This document shows, piece by piece, positions 16,172 to 24,702 of a stretch of DNA of 33,957 nt. Origin of the DNA: Sedimentisphaerales bacterium (GTDB lineage: Bacteria; Planctomycetota; Phycisphaerae; Sedimentisphaerales; SM23-30); assembly GCA_016930855.1 (NCBI GenBank), contig JAFGFX010000228.1, forward strand, positions 1 to 33,957. The letters run 5' to 3'. The position numbers and the translations under genes were made by a program. Position 1 is the first letter of the stretch, and every line of letters starts with the position of its first letter. The notes beneath the pieces were generated by a model. That model searched no databases and was not told where the DNA came from. It saw only the letters and a list, made by a program, of their open reading frames with translations.

Positions 16172-18149
16172 AACCAATTGTTGTGCCCAATGCCAGCACA
16201 CCCCCCAGCGGCCCTGTCCGGACCGGATCGATTGCCTCCAGGACCGGCCGCGCTGTCATGAGAAAGAGGCCTGCCACCGGCAGCGATTGGAACTCATGGC
16301 GCAGCTGCGGCGGGAAACCCTCACGCGGCCGGCCATTTTCGTGGGCACCGGCACCTGCGGCCTGGGGGCCGGCGCCGGCAAGACCATGGCGGCGGTGCGG
16401 CGCTTTCTGGCGGATCGCGACCTCCAGGCGGACCTGATCGAGGTCGGCTGCATCGGCCTTTGTGCCGCCGAACCGATTCTCGACGTCCAATTACCCGCGC
16501 GGACGCGGGTCTCCTTCCAGCAGGTCACCGAAGACAAGGTGTCCTCCCTGCTGGCGGCGGTGCTGGCCGGGCAGATTCCGGCCGATTCGGTCATCGCCCA
16601 GCATCGTGGTGACGGCCTGGAGGCCTGGCCGGACGTGTGGTTTCTGGACGAACACCCCTTTTTCGCCCCGCAGCAGCGGATCGTCCTGGCCAATTGCGGC
16701 CTGATCGATCCGGCCAGTTTCGACGAATATATCGCCCGCGGCGGTTACCAGGCCCTCGCCCATGTGCTGCGGCAAAACACCAGTGCCGAGCTATGCGACC
16801 GGATCGAGCAAAGCGGCCTGCGCGGCCGGGGCGGCGGCGGATTTCCCACGGGGGAAAAATGGAAATTCGCCCTGGCCGCCCAGGCCGATCAGAAATACCT
16901 GATCTGCAACGCCGATGAAGGCGATCCGGGCGCGTTCATGGACCGGGCGGTGATCGAGGGCGATCCCCATCGCCTGCTGGAGGGCATGGCGATCGGGGCG
17001 TACGCCATCGGGGCGACCAAGGCCTATGTCTATATCCGGGCGGAGTACCCGCTGGCCATCCGCCGCCTGAAAAAGGCCATCGCCCAGGCCCGCGGCGCCG
17101 GCCTGCTGGGCGAGAACATCCTCGACAGCGGCTTTCACCTGGACATCGTCATCAAGCAGGGGGCCGGCGCCTTCGTCTGCGGCGAGGAAACCGCCCTCAT
17201 CCAGAGCATCGAGGGCAAGCGCGGCATGCCCCGTCCCCGGCCGCCCTTCCCGGCCGTGCAGGGGCTGTTCGGCAAGCCCACCATCATCAACAACGTCGAG
17301 ACGCTGGCCAATGTCCCCGCGATCGTCAGCCGCGGGGCCGAATGGTTCAGCGCCATCGGCACCGCCAACAGCAAAGGCACCAAGGTCTTCGCCCTGTCGG
17401 GCAAGGTGAAACTGACCGGCCTGATCGAGGTCGCCATGGGGACCTCCCTCCGGCAGATCATCTTCGATATCGGCGGGGGCATCCCCGCCGGCAAGTCCTT
17501 CAAGGCCGTCCAGATCGGCGGTCCCTCCGGCGGCTGCATCCCGGCGGAGCACCTGGACATCGAGATCGACTACGAATCCCTCAAGACCGTGGGGGCCATG
17601 ATGGGCTCGGGCGGCCTGGTGGTGATGGACGAGGATACCTGCATGGTCGATCTGGCCAAGTTCTTCATGGATTTCATCCAGCGCGAGAGTTGCGGCAAGT
17701 GCATCCCCTGCCGGGAGGGAACCCGGCGGATGCTGGAGATCCTCCGGCGGATCACCCGCGCCCGCCGGGACGAGACCGGCACCGATGCCCTGGAACGCTT
17801 CAAGGGGATCATGTACCTCCAGCGGCTCGCCGAGGTCATCAAGGATACCAGCCTCTGCGGATTGGGCCAGACCGCGCCCAATCCGGTCCTGAGCACCCTA
17901 CGCTGGTTTCACGACGAGTACGAGGCCCATATCTACGAGCGCCGCTGTCCGGCCGGCGCCTGTCGCGAGCTGCTGGAGTACCGGATCGATCCCCAGGCGT
18001 GCAAGGGCTGCACGCTCTGCGCCAAGAAATGCCCCGCCGATGCCGTCCGGGGCGTCGCCAAGGGCCCCCATTACATCATCCCGGAAAAGTGCATCGGCTG
18101 CGGAACCTGTGTCCAGGTCTGTCGCTTCGGCGCGGTCATCGCCGAATAA
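16155..18149 (+). CDS. hydB: NADH-dependent [FeFe] hydrogenase subunit HydB (NuoF-like, flavin subunit)
   Basis: This 664-residue subunit binds FMN and NAD(H) and is the proposed bifurcation site in trimeric hydrogenases. Domains in order: an unusual Cys-rich start (seven Cys between residues 9 and 40); a thioredoxin-like [2Fe-2S] domain with Cys 68, 99 and 103; the FMN/NADH domain (GLRGRGGGGFPTGEKW, CNADEGDPGAFMDR); the SLBB and [4Fe-4S] region (Cys 513, 516, 519 and 568 in SCGKCIPC and CGLGQ); and a C-terminal two-cluster ferredoxin (Cys 616, 619, 622, 626 and 646, 649, 652, 656). The ATG at 16155 overlaps the end of hydC; the ribosome site there is weak, so translation is probably coupled. 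Ferredoxin and NAD are the likely partners. Confidence 0.93.
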   Translation: MINTFETNCCAQCQHTPQRPCPDRIDCLQDRPRCHEKEACHRQRLELMAQLRRETLTRPAIFVGTGTCGLGAGAGKTMAAVRRFLADRDLQADLIEVGCIGLCAAEPILDVQLPARTRVSFQQVTEDKVSSLLAAVLAGQIPADSVIAQHRGDGLEAWPDVWFLDEHPFFAPQQRIVLANCGLIDPASFDEYIARGGYQALAHVLRQNTSAELCDRIEQSGLRGRGGGGFPTGEKWKFALAAQADQKYLICNADEGDPGAFMDRAVIEGDPHRLLEGMAIGAYAIGATKAYVYIRAEYPLAIRRLKKAIAQARGAGLLGENILDSGFHLDIVIKQGAGAFVCGEETALIQSIEGKRGMPRPRPPFPAVQGLFGKPTIINNVETLANVPAIVSRGAEWFSAIGTANSKGTKVFALSGKVKLTGLIEVAMGTSLRQIIFDIGGGIPAGKSFKAVQIGGPSGGCIPAEHLDIEIDYESLKTVGAMMGSGGLVVMDEDTCMVDLAKFFMDFIQRESCGKCIPCREGTRRMLEILRRITRARRDETGTDALERFKGIMYLQRLAEVIKDTSLCGLGQTAPNPVLSTLRWFHDEYEAHIYERRCPAGACRELLEYRIDPQACKGCTLCAKKCPADAVRGVAKGPHYIIPEKCIGCGTCVQVCRFGAVIAE

Positions 18150-18169
18150 CTTCCTGCGAGGAACCCAAC

Positions 18170-19891
18170 GTGATCACCATCGAAGTCAACAATCAAACCA
18201 TCGAAGCCAAATCCGGCCAGACCATCCTGGCGGCCCTGAAGGCGGCCGGCGTGACGGTCCCGACGCTCTGCCACCTGGACGATCTGCCGCCCTCCGGGGC
18301 CTGTCGGATGTGCGTGGTCGAGGTCGAGGGCCGCGGCGGCCTGATCCCGAGCTGCGCCTATCCGGTCGCCGAGGGGATGAAGATCAAGACCCATTCGCCC
18401 CGCGTGGTCCGCGCCCGCAAGACGATCATCGAGCTGCTGCTGGCCGACCACCCGGACGACTGCCTGTACTGCGTGCGCAGCGGCAACTGCGAGCTGCAGA
18501 AACTGGCCGAGCAGTACGGCGTCCGCGAACGGCGCTTTACCGGCGCCCGCAGCAGCCATCATCTGGACACCTCCAGCCCGTCGATCGTCCGCGACCCGGC
18601 CAAGTGCATCCTGTGCGGCCGCTGCGTGCGGGTCTGCGAGGAAATCCAGGGCGTCTCCTGCATCGACTTCCTCGGCCGCGGCAGCCGGACCATCGTGGGC
18701 ACCGCCTTCAACCAGGGCCTCAACGTCTCCAGCTGCATCCACTGCGGCCAGTGCATCCTGGCCTGCCCGACCGGCGCCCTGCGGGAACAGGATTGTCTCA
18801 AGGAGGTCTTCAACGCCCTAAAGGATCCCGACACCTTTGTCGTCGTCCAGCACGCGCCCAGCGTCTCGGTGTCCCTGGCGGAGGAATTCGGCATGAAACC
18901 GGGCGTCGACGTCTGCGGGATCATGACCGCCGCCCTGCGGCAGCTTGGATTCGACCGCGTCTTCGATACCGGATTCTCCGCCGACCTGACCATCATGGAG
19001 GAGGCCAGCGAACTCGCCCGGCGCATCCGGCAGGGTGGACCTCTGCCGATGCTGACCAGCTGCTCGCCCGGCTGGATCAAGTTCGTCGAGCAGTTTTATC
19101 CCGATTTTATGCCGCATCTGTCCACCTGCAAGAGCCCGCAGCAGATGATGGGCGCCATCCTCAAGTCCTATTTCGCCGAAACGGAGGGCATCGATCCGGC
19201 CCGCATCTTCAGCGTCTCGATCATGCCCTGCACCGCCAAGAAATTCGAGGCCCAGCGTCCGGAGATGATCCACGACGGCATTGCGGACATCGACGCCGTG
19301 ATCACCACCCGGGAGTTCGCCAAGCTGATCCGCGCCCACGGGCTCGAGCTGTCCCGCCTGGCCCCCGACGTGGCCGATTCCCCCTTCGGCATGCGCAGCA
19401 GCGCCGGCAAGCTCTTCGGCGCCACCGGGGGGGTCATGGAGGCCGCCCTGCGCACCGCCCATTATTTGCTGACCGGCTCGGAGATGCCCATCGAGCCGAT
19501 CAAGGAACTCCGCGGCCTCAAGGGCATCAAACGGGCCCACCTGCAGATCGGCGAGCTGCAAGTCGGCGTCGCCGTCGCCAGCAACCTGAGCAACGCCCGC
19601 GCCCTGCTGGACGAGATTGCCGCCGGCCGCAGCGACCTGCATTTCATCGAGGTGATGACCTGCCCCGGCGGCTGCATCAACGGCGGCGGCCAGCCCCTGC
19701 ATGCCGATCCCCAGGCCATCAGCGAGCGGATGAAGCGACTGTACAAGATCGACCGCGACGACCCGCTGCACTGCTCGCATAACAACCCAGAAATCATCCG
19801 GCTGTACCGGGATTATCTCGGCGAGCCGCTGGGCGAACGCAGCCATCAGTTGCTGCACACCCACTACAGCGAACGGACGGTATACGCCTAG
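18170..19891 (+). CDS. hydA: [FeFe] hydrogenase catalytic subunit HydA (group A3 type)
   Basis: This 573-residue catalytic subunit interconverts protons and H2. N-terminal clusters: a [2Fe-2S] domain (LCHLDDLPPSGACRMC), a His-ligated [4Fe-4S] site (HPDDCLYCVRSGNC), and two ferredoxin clusters (CILCGRCVRVC and CIHCGQCILAC). The H domain has L1 TSCSPGW (Cys298, Ser299), L2 MPCTAKKFE (Cys354) and L3 EVMTCPGGCINGGGQP (Cys498, Cys502). A small-subunit-like tail (HNNPEIIRLYRDYLG) closes it. The GTG start at 18170 has GAGGAA 6 bases upstream. Serine at the position usually held by the H-cluster Cys ligand is notable. I recall it in some group A3 enzymes, so it may be a subgroup trait. With HydB and HydC it fits the electron-bifurcating type using NADH and ferredoxin. 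Confidence 0.95.
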   Translation: MITIEVNNQTIEAKSGQTILAALKAAGVTVPTLCHLDDLPPSGACRMCVVEVEGRGGLIPSCAYPVAEGMKIKTHSPRVVRARKTIIELLLADHPDDCLYCVRSGNCELQKLAEQYGVRERRFTGARSSHHLDTSSPSIVRDPAKCILCGRCVRVCEEIQGVSCIDFLGRGSRTIVGTAFNQGLNVSSCIHCGQCILACPTGALREQDCLKEVFNALKDPDTFVVVQHAPSVSVSLAEEFGMKPGVDVCGIMTAALRQLGFDRVFDTGFSADLTIMEEASELARRIRQGGPLPMLTSCSPGWIKFVEQFYPDFMPHLSTCKSPQQMMGAILKSYFAETEGIDPARIFSVSIMPCTAKKFEAQRPEMIHDGIADIDAVITTREFAKLIRAHGLELSRLAPDVADSPFGMRSSAGKLFGATGGVMEAALRTAHYLLTGSEMPIEPIKELRGLKGIKRAHLQIGELQVGVAVASNLSNARALLDEIAAGRSDLHFIEVMTCPGGCINGGGQPLHADPQAISERMKRLYKIDRDDPLHCSHNNPEIIRLYRDYLGEPLGERSHQLLHTHYSERTVYA

Positions 19892-19983
19892 GGCGTCCCG
19901 CCCCAACGCTTCGACGATCCGGGCCGCCCGCAGGGAGTACCGCTATCCGGACGAGTGGCCAAAAGGGATTACAAGGAAACAGT

Positions 19984-22068
19984 ATGGTTCAACCGGCGAA
20001 CATCGCATTTATCCGAACGGCCAAGGAAAACTGCCGCGTGTGCTACACCTGCGTGCGGGAGTGTCCCGCCAAGGCCATTCGCATCGCCGAGGGCCAGGCC
20101 CAGATCATCGCCGAACGGTGCATCAGCTGCGGCAACTGCGTTCGGGTGTGCAGCCAGGGCGCCAAGCAGGTCATCCACGGCATCGATCCCGTCCGGGAGC
20201 TGCTGGCCGGTCCCGAGCCCGTGGCCGCCTGCCTGGCGCCCAGTTTCCCGGCGGAATTTTCCGAGTGGGAATATGAAACCTTCCTCGGCATGGTCCGGGC
20301 CCTGGGATTCGATTATCTGATCGAGGTCGCCTTCGGCGCCGACCTGGTCGCCCGCCGCTATGCCGAGCTGCTGGCCTCGCCGGACCGGTCGCGCAGCTAT
20401 ATTTCCACCGCCTGCCCGGCCATCGTCAGTTATGTCGCCAAGTATCATCCCCAACTGGTCGACCGCCTGGCGCCCATCGTCTCGCCCATGGTCGCGGCCG
20501 CCCGCGTGGTGCGGCACCGTTACGGCCCGCAGGTAAAACAGGTGTTCATCGGGCCCTGCATCGCCAAGAAAAGCGAGGCCCTGCACGCCCCGGTGGACCT
20601 GGAACTCGACGCGGTCCTGACCTTCGCCGAACTGGCCCGGATGTTCGACGAGAGCGGACTCGATCCGGCCGCCGTCGCTCCGGCTGATTTCGATCCGCCC
20701 CGCGCCGGCCTGGGCGCGTTGTTTCCCATCAGCCGGGGCCTGTTGCAGGCCGCCGACATTGCCGAGGACCTGATGGTCGGCGATGTGGTCGCCACCGACG
20801 GCCGGACGAACTTCGTGGAGGCCATCAAGGAATTTGAAAGCGGCGCCCTGGACGCCCGGTTGCTGGAGGTGCTGGCCTGCAACGGCTGCATCATGGGGGC
20901 GGGGATGACCACGGATCTGCCGCTGTTTCGCCGCCGGTCGCAGGTGAGCCGCTACGTGCGGCGGCGGATGCGGCAATTCGACCGGGCCGCCTGGCAGCGG
21001 GACATGGACTGTTTCGGCGAACTGGATCTCGGCGCCCGATTTCACCCGGACGACCAGCGCGTCCCCGTGCCCTTCGCCGAGGAAATCACCTACATCATGG
21101 CCAAGATGGGCAAGCGCAATCCGGAGGACGAACTCAATTGCGGCGCCTGTGGCTACGATACCTGTCGGGAGCATGCCGTGGCCATCTTCAAGGGCCTGGC
21201 GGAAAGTGAAATGTGCCTGCCGCACACCATCGATCAGCTGCGCCGCACGGTCGAGAAGCTCGCGGCCTCCAACGAGCAGTTGGCCGACACCCGCGAGGCC
21301 CTCATGCAGTCGGAAAAACTGGCCAGCATGGGCCAGTTGGCCGCCGGCATCGCCCACGAAGTGAACAATCCGCTGGGCGTGGTGCTCATGTACGCCCACC
21401 TGCTGCTGGACGAGATCGAACAGCACTCGCCGATTCGCGAGGATCTGCACATGATCGCCGAGCAGGCCGACCGCTGCAAGAAGATCGTCGCCGGTCTGCT
21501 TCATTTCGCCCGGCAGAACAAGGTCCAGCTGCAGCCGACCGATGTGACGGCGCTGGTCGATCGGGTCTTGCAGGTGGCCGCTGCGCCCCTGAACGTCACG
21601 GTGCAGGCCCAAAACGAGCTGACCGACCGAATCGCCGAGATCGATCCCGACCAGATCGTGCAGGTGCTCAACAATCTGATTCACAACGCCTTTTCGGCCA
21701 TGCCCGACGGCGGGACGCTGCACCTGCGCACCTACGGCGATACGGCCCAGGTCCGGATCGACGTGACCGACACCGGCGTGGGAATCGCCAAGGAAAATCT
21801 GGGCAAGCTCTTTGAGCCGTTTTTCACCACCAAGGACATCGGCCAAGGCACCGGCCTGGGCCTGTCGGTCACCTACGGCATCATCAAGATGCACCGGGGC
21901 GACATCCAGGTCCATACCAACGCCGATCCGGCGGCCGGTCCGACCGGCTCGACCTTTACCGTCATCCTGCCCCGCCGCCAGAGCCCCCGGCCGGTCGAAG
22001 CGAACCGACGGGACATCGGATACGACCAAATTGAAACTAAGGACACCCGAACGGACTACCAATCGTAA
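19984..22068 (+). CDS. Histidine kinase with [FeFe]-hydrogenase-like sensor domain
   Basis: This 694-residue fusion has a two-[4Fe-4S] ferredoxin (Cys 17, 20, 23, 27 and 46, 49, 52, 56), then an [FeFe]-hydrogenase H domain with altered motifs. L1 is TACPAI (Cys144, the proton-relay Cys replaced by Ala), L2 is GPCIAKKSE (Cys192), and L3 is [11 protein letters not shown] (Cys299, Cys302). A further Fe-S domain of the PF04060 kind follows (Cys 386, 389, 394, 411), then a coiled linker and a histidine kinase: phosphoacceptor His458 in [12 protein letters not shown] box NNLIHNAF, and G boxes DTGVGIA and GTGLGLS. No membrane segment is seen, so it is cytoplasmic. ATG 19984 has AGGA 7 bases upstream. 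It probably senses H2, CO or redox state and phosphorylates the downstream receivers. This role is inferred; sensory (group C/D-like) hydrogenases are known relatives. Confidence 0.88.
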   Translation: MVQPANIAFIRTAKENCRVCYTCVRECPAKAIRIAEGQAQIIAERCISCGNCVRVCSQGAKQVIHGIDPVRELLAGPEPVAACLAPSFPAEFSEWEYETFLGMVRALGFDYLIEVAFGADLVARRYAELLASPDRSRSYISTACPAIVSYVAKYHPQLVDRLAPIVSPMVAAARVVRHRYGPQVKQVFIGPCIAKKSEALHAPVDLELDAVLTFAELARMFDESGLDPAAVAPADFDPPRAGLGALFPISRGLLQAADIAEDLMVGDVVATDGRTNFVEAIKEFESGALDARLLEVLACNGCIMGAGMTTDLPLFRRRSQVSRYVRRRMRQFDRAAWQRDMDCFGELDLGARFHPDDQRVPVPFAEEITYIMAKMGKRNPEDELNCGACGYDTCREHAVAIFKGLAESEMCLPHTIDQLRRTVEKLAASNEQLADTREALMQSEKLASMGQLAAGIAHEVNNPLGVVLMYAHLLLDEIEQHSPIREDLHMIAEQADRCKKIVAGLLHFARQNKVQLQPTDVTALVDRVLQVAAAPLNVTVQAQNELTDRIAEIDPDQIVQVLNNLIHNAFSAMPDGGTLHLRTYGDTAQVRIDVTDTGVGIAKENLGKLFEPFFTTKDIGQGTGLGLSVTYGIIKMHRGDIQVHTNADPAAGPTGSTFTVILPRRQSPRPVEANRRDIGYDQIETKDTRTDYQS

Positions 22069-22491
22069 ATGAAAGTCGAGCCCGCCATGAATCCAACCCG
22101 GCAGAATCCCGTTACCATCCTTTTGGTGGACGACGATCCCGATTTCCTCTGTCAGATGGAGCTTCAGCTCCGCAACGCCGGCTACGCCGTGACCACGGCC
22201 GCCGATTGCCGGGAGGCCGAGGCCCAGTTGGCACAGGCCCCGCCGGATCTGGCCGTCCTCGATCTGATGATGGATCATCCGGACGACGGATTCGCCCTCT
22301 GCTACCACATCAAGAAGAAGAATCCGGCCACGCCGGTCATCCTGGTCACCGCCGTCACCAGCGAAACGGGCCTGGAATTCGACGCGGCCACGGAGGAGGA
22401 AAAATCCTGGATCCGCGCCGACGCCATGCTCAACAAACCCGTGCGCTTCGAGCAGCTCACCCGCGAGATCGAACGCCTCCTGCGAAAGTGA
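22069..22491 (+). CDS. Single-domain response regulator of the hydrogenase operon
   Basis: This 140-residue receiver protein shows the acidic pocket VDDDPD, a phosphoacceptor Asp in AVLDLMMDHPDDGF, a conserved Thr in ILVTAVTSE and a Lys in MLNKPV. The loop between the fourth and fifth strands is longer than in CheY (LEFDAATEEEKSWIRADAM). No output domain exists. It begins directly after the stop of the sensor kinase (TAAATG); an ATG at 22087 with GAG upstream is an alternative start. The tight coupling makes it the likely first phosphate acceptor of the hydrogenase-like kinase, by inference. Confidence 0.87.
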   Translation: MKVEPAMNPTRQNPVTILLVDDDPDFLCQMELQLRNAGYAVTTAADCREAEAQLAQAPPDLAVLDLMMDHPDDGFALCYHIKKKNPATPVILVTAVTSETGLEFDAATEEEKSWIRADAMLNKPVRFEQLTREIERLLRK

Positions 22492-22496
22492 ACGTT

Positions 22497-23636
22497 ATGG
22501 AAACCCTGCAAATACTCGTTGTCGATGACGAGCCGGGCATGCTCACCGGCGTGCAGCGGGCCCTGCGCAGCCTGCGGCTGGTGCTGGCCGAGGTCCAGAC
22601 GGAGGTCGATTTCACCGTCGAGACCGCCGCCAGCGGCGAGCTGGCCCTGGAGCGGATCGAGGCCCATCGCCCCGATATCCTCCTGTTGGATCACAAGCTG
22701 CCCGGCATCAGCGGCCTGGACGTTTTGGAACGCATCGCCGCCCGCAAGAGCGACATCCTGACGATCATGATCACCGCCTATGCCTCGCTGGAGACGGCCG
22801 TGACCGCGATCAAACAGGGGGCGTATGACTTTCTGGCCAAGCCGTTCACCCCCGGCGAGCTCAAGGCCACCGTCCACAAGGCGGCCTCCAACCTGGTTCA
22901 CACCCGCCAGGCCCGCAAGCTCGCCCAGGAAAAACGCCGCATCCGCTTTGACGTGATCTCCGTTCTGGTCCACGAGCTCAAGGCCCCGCTGGCCGCCGTC
23001 GAGGGCTACCTCAGCATCCTGCGCGACGGCATCGCCGGCGAGGATCCCGCCCTGCAGCATAAGATGATCGCCCGCTGCGGCGAGCGGATGGACGGCATGC
23101 GCAAGCTCATCGTCGATATGCTGGACCTGACCCGCATCGAGTCCGGCCAGAAGGCCCGCACCTTGAGCCGCGTCGACGTGGCCGAGATCGCCCGCAAGGT
23201 CATGGACAACTGCCAGGCCGCCGCCGCCGGTCGGGGGATCAACCTAATGCTGACCGGGCCGGAAATCCTGGCCATGACCGCCGACGCCGGCGAGATCGAG
23301 ATCGTTCTAAACAACCTGGTGACCAACGCCATCAAGTACAACCGCGACGGCGGCCGGGTGGAGATCCTCCTGAATCAGACCGACTGTCGGGTGACGCTGG
23401 CCGTGCGGGATACCGGCATCGGCCTGACCGAGGAGGAGGCCGCTCGGCTGTTTCAGGATTTCGTCCGTATCAAGAAGACCGAAACCCGAAACATCCCCGG
23501 CAGCGGGCTGGGACTGTCCATCGTCAAGAAGATCGCCTACCTGTACGAGGGAAACGTCGACGTCGAAAGCCAGCCCGGCCAGGGAAGCACCTTTACCGTG
23601 ACCTTGCACAATGAACCGGAAGTCCACCATCACTAA
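22497..23636 (+). CDS. Receiver-histidine kinase hybrid
   Basis: This 379-residue cytoplasmic protein has an N-terminal receiver domain (VVDDEPG, Asp in LLLDHKLPGISG, Thr in MITAYAS, Lys in LAKPFTPGEL) fused to a HisKA/HATPase kinase. The kinase has its His in VLVHELKAPLAAVEG, N box NNLVTNAIKYN, G1 DTGIGLTEE and G2 GSGLGLSIVKK. There is no periplasmic or PAS sensor, so its input is probably phosphate arriving at its own receiver. The gap to the preceding regulator is 5 bases and its 3' end overlaps hydE by 26 bases. It would act in a phosphorelay with the sensor kinase, but no DNA-binding output protein lies in the operon. The ribosome site is weak (GAAAGTGAACGTT), consistent with coupling. 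Confidence 0.88.
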   Translation: METLQILVVDDEPGMLTGVQRALRSLRLVLAEVQTEVDFTVETAASGELALERIEAHRPDILLLDHKLPGISGLDVLERIAARKSDILTIMITAYASLETAVTAIKQGAYDFLAKPFTPGELKATVHKAASNLVHTRQARKLAQEKRRIRFDVISVLVHELKAPLAAVEGYLSILRDGIAGEDPALQHKMIARCGERMDGMRKLIVDMLDLTRIESGQKARTLSRVDVAEIARKVMDNCQAAAAGRGINLMLTGPEILAMTADAGEIEIVLNNLVTNAIKYNRDGGRVEILLNQTDCRVTLAVRDTGIGLTEEEAARLFQDFVRIKKTETRNIPGSGLGLSIVKKIAYLYEGNVDVESQPGQGSTFTVTLHNEPEVHHH

Positions 23637-24702
23637 AGAGCAGATCCGCCGTTGGCTGCGGGAAACGGACTGGCGACGGCTGGATACCCTGTTTGGCCGC
23701 GCCGACCGGGTCCGGCGGGACCACGTCGGCGACGAGGTCCATCTGCGCGGCCTGGTGGAGATATCCAGTCACTGCCAGCGGGATTGTCTCTACTGTGGAC
23801 TGCGCCGTCAGAATCGCATCCTGTCCCGCTATCGCCTCAGTGCCGAGCAGATCCTCGCCTGTGCCCGTCGGGCGGTCCACTACGGCTACGGCACCGTGGT
23901 GCTCCAATCCGGCGAGGACTCCGGCATCCGCCGGGAGTGGCTAACGGAGGTGATTCGCCAATTGAAACGCCAGACGCACCTGGCGGTGACTCTCAGTCTG
24001 GGCGAGCGCGACCGGGCGGACCTGGCGGCCTGGCGCCATGCCGGCGCCGATCGCTACCTCCTGCGGTTCGAGACGGCCAACGCGCATCTGTATAATCGGA
24101 TCCACCCCCCCCGGCGACCGGGCCTTCCCGACCGCTTCGATCTGCTGCGAACCTTGCGGCAGCTCGGCTACGAGGTCGGCAGCGGCGTCATGGTCGGCAT
24201 CCCCGGCCAGACCATCGACGATCTGGCCGACGATATCGAGTGGTTCGGCCGGCTGGATCTGGACATGATCGGGCTGGGTCCCTTTCTGGCCCATCCCCAT
24301 ACGCCGCTGGGACAAGAATATGCCGAAGCATCCGACCGCCCGGCCGACCCCCGACAGGTCGCCAACAGCGAGTTGATGACCTACAAGGCGATCGCCCTGG
24401 TGCGGCTGGTCTGTCCGGACGCCAACATCCCCAGCACCACGGCTCTCGCCAGCCTCAATCCGCAGAACGGTCGGGAAGAGGGCCTGCGGTGCGGGGCCAA
24501 CGTCATTATGCCCAACCTGACGCCCCTTGCCTACCGGCGGCAGTACGAAATCTATCCGGCCAAGGCCTGTCTCCAGGAAGAGCCCGGCCGATTCGATCAA
24601 CAGCTCAAACAGCGGATAGCCGCCCTGGGCCGTCGCGTCGGCGTCGGTCCCGGAGCCGCCCCGCATTATCTCGAACGCCGCAAAGCAGAGGTGCCATCGT
24701 GA
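23611..24702 (+). CDS. hydE: [FeFe] hydrogenase maturase HydE (radical SAM)
   Basis: HydE is a radical SAM enzyme of H-cluster assembly that processes the iron-cyanide-carbonyl synthon made by HydG. The 363-residue protein has the CxxxCxxC cluster motif at Cys55, Cys59 and Cys62 (CQRDCLYCGL), the following VVLQSGEDSG region, and the HydE-typical middle sequences LRFETANAHLYNRIHP, GVMVGIPGQT and NIPSTTALASLNPQNGREEG. It overlaps the receiver-kinase gene by 26 bases and hydG by 4 bases. The related enzyme is biotin synthase-like, but the neighbouring hydG and hydF make HydE clear. Confidence 0.95.
   Translation: MNRKSTITKEQIRRWLRETDWRRLDTLFGRADRVRRDHVGDEVHLRGLVEISSHCQRDCLYCGLRRQNRILSRYRLSAEQILACARRAVHYGYGTVVLQSGEDSGIRREWLTEVIRQLKRQTHLAVTLSLGERDRADLAAWRHAGADRYLLRFETANAHLYNRIHPPRRPGLPDRFDLLRTLRQLGYEVGSGVMVGIPGQTIDDLADDIEWFGRLDLDMIGLGPFLAHPHTPLGQEYAEASDRPADPRQVANSELMTYKAIALVRLVCPDANIPSTTALASLNPQNGREEGLRCGANVIMPNLTPLAYRRQYEIYPAKACLQEEPGRFDQQLKQRIAALGRRVGVGPGAAPHYLERRKAEVPS

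Noticed and set aside
17342-18169. Long frame preceding HydA in the same reading frame
   Set aside because: It is a shadow of hydB; the GTG at 18170 has a good ribosome site and starts the [2Fe-2S] domain.
15659-19891. Reading hydCBA as respiratory complex I subunits NuoEFG
   Set aside because: HydA has all three H-cluster motifs, and the maturase genes are in the same operon.
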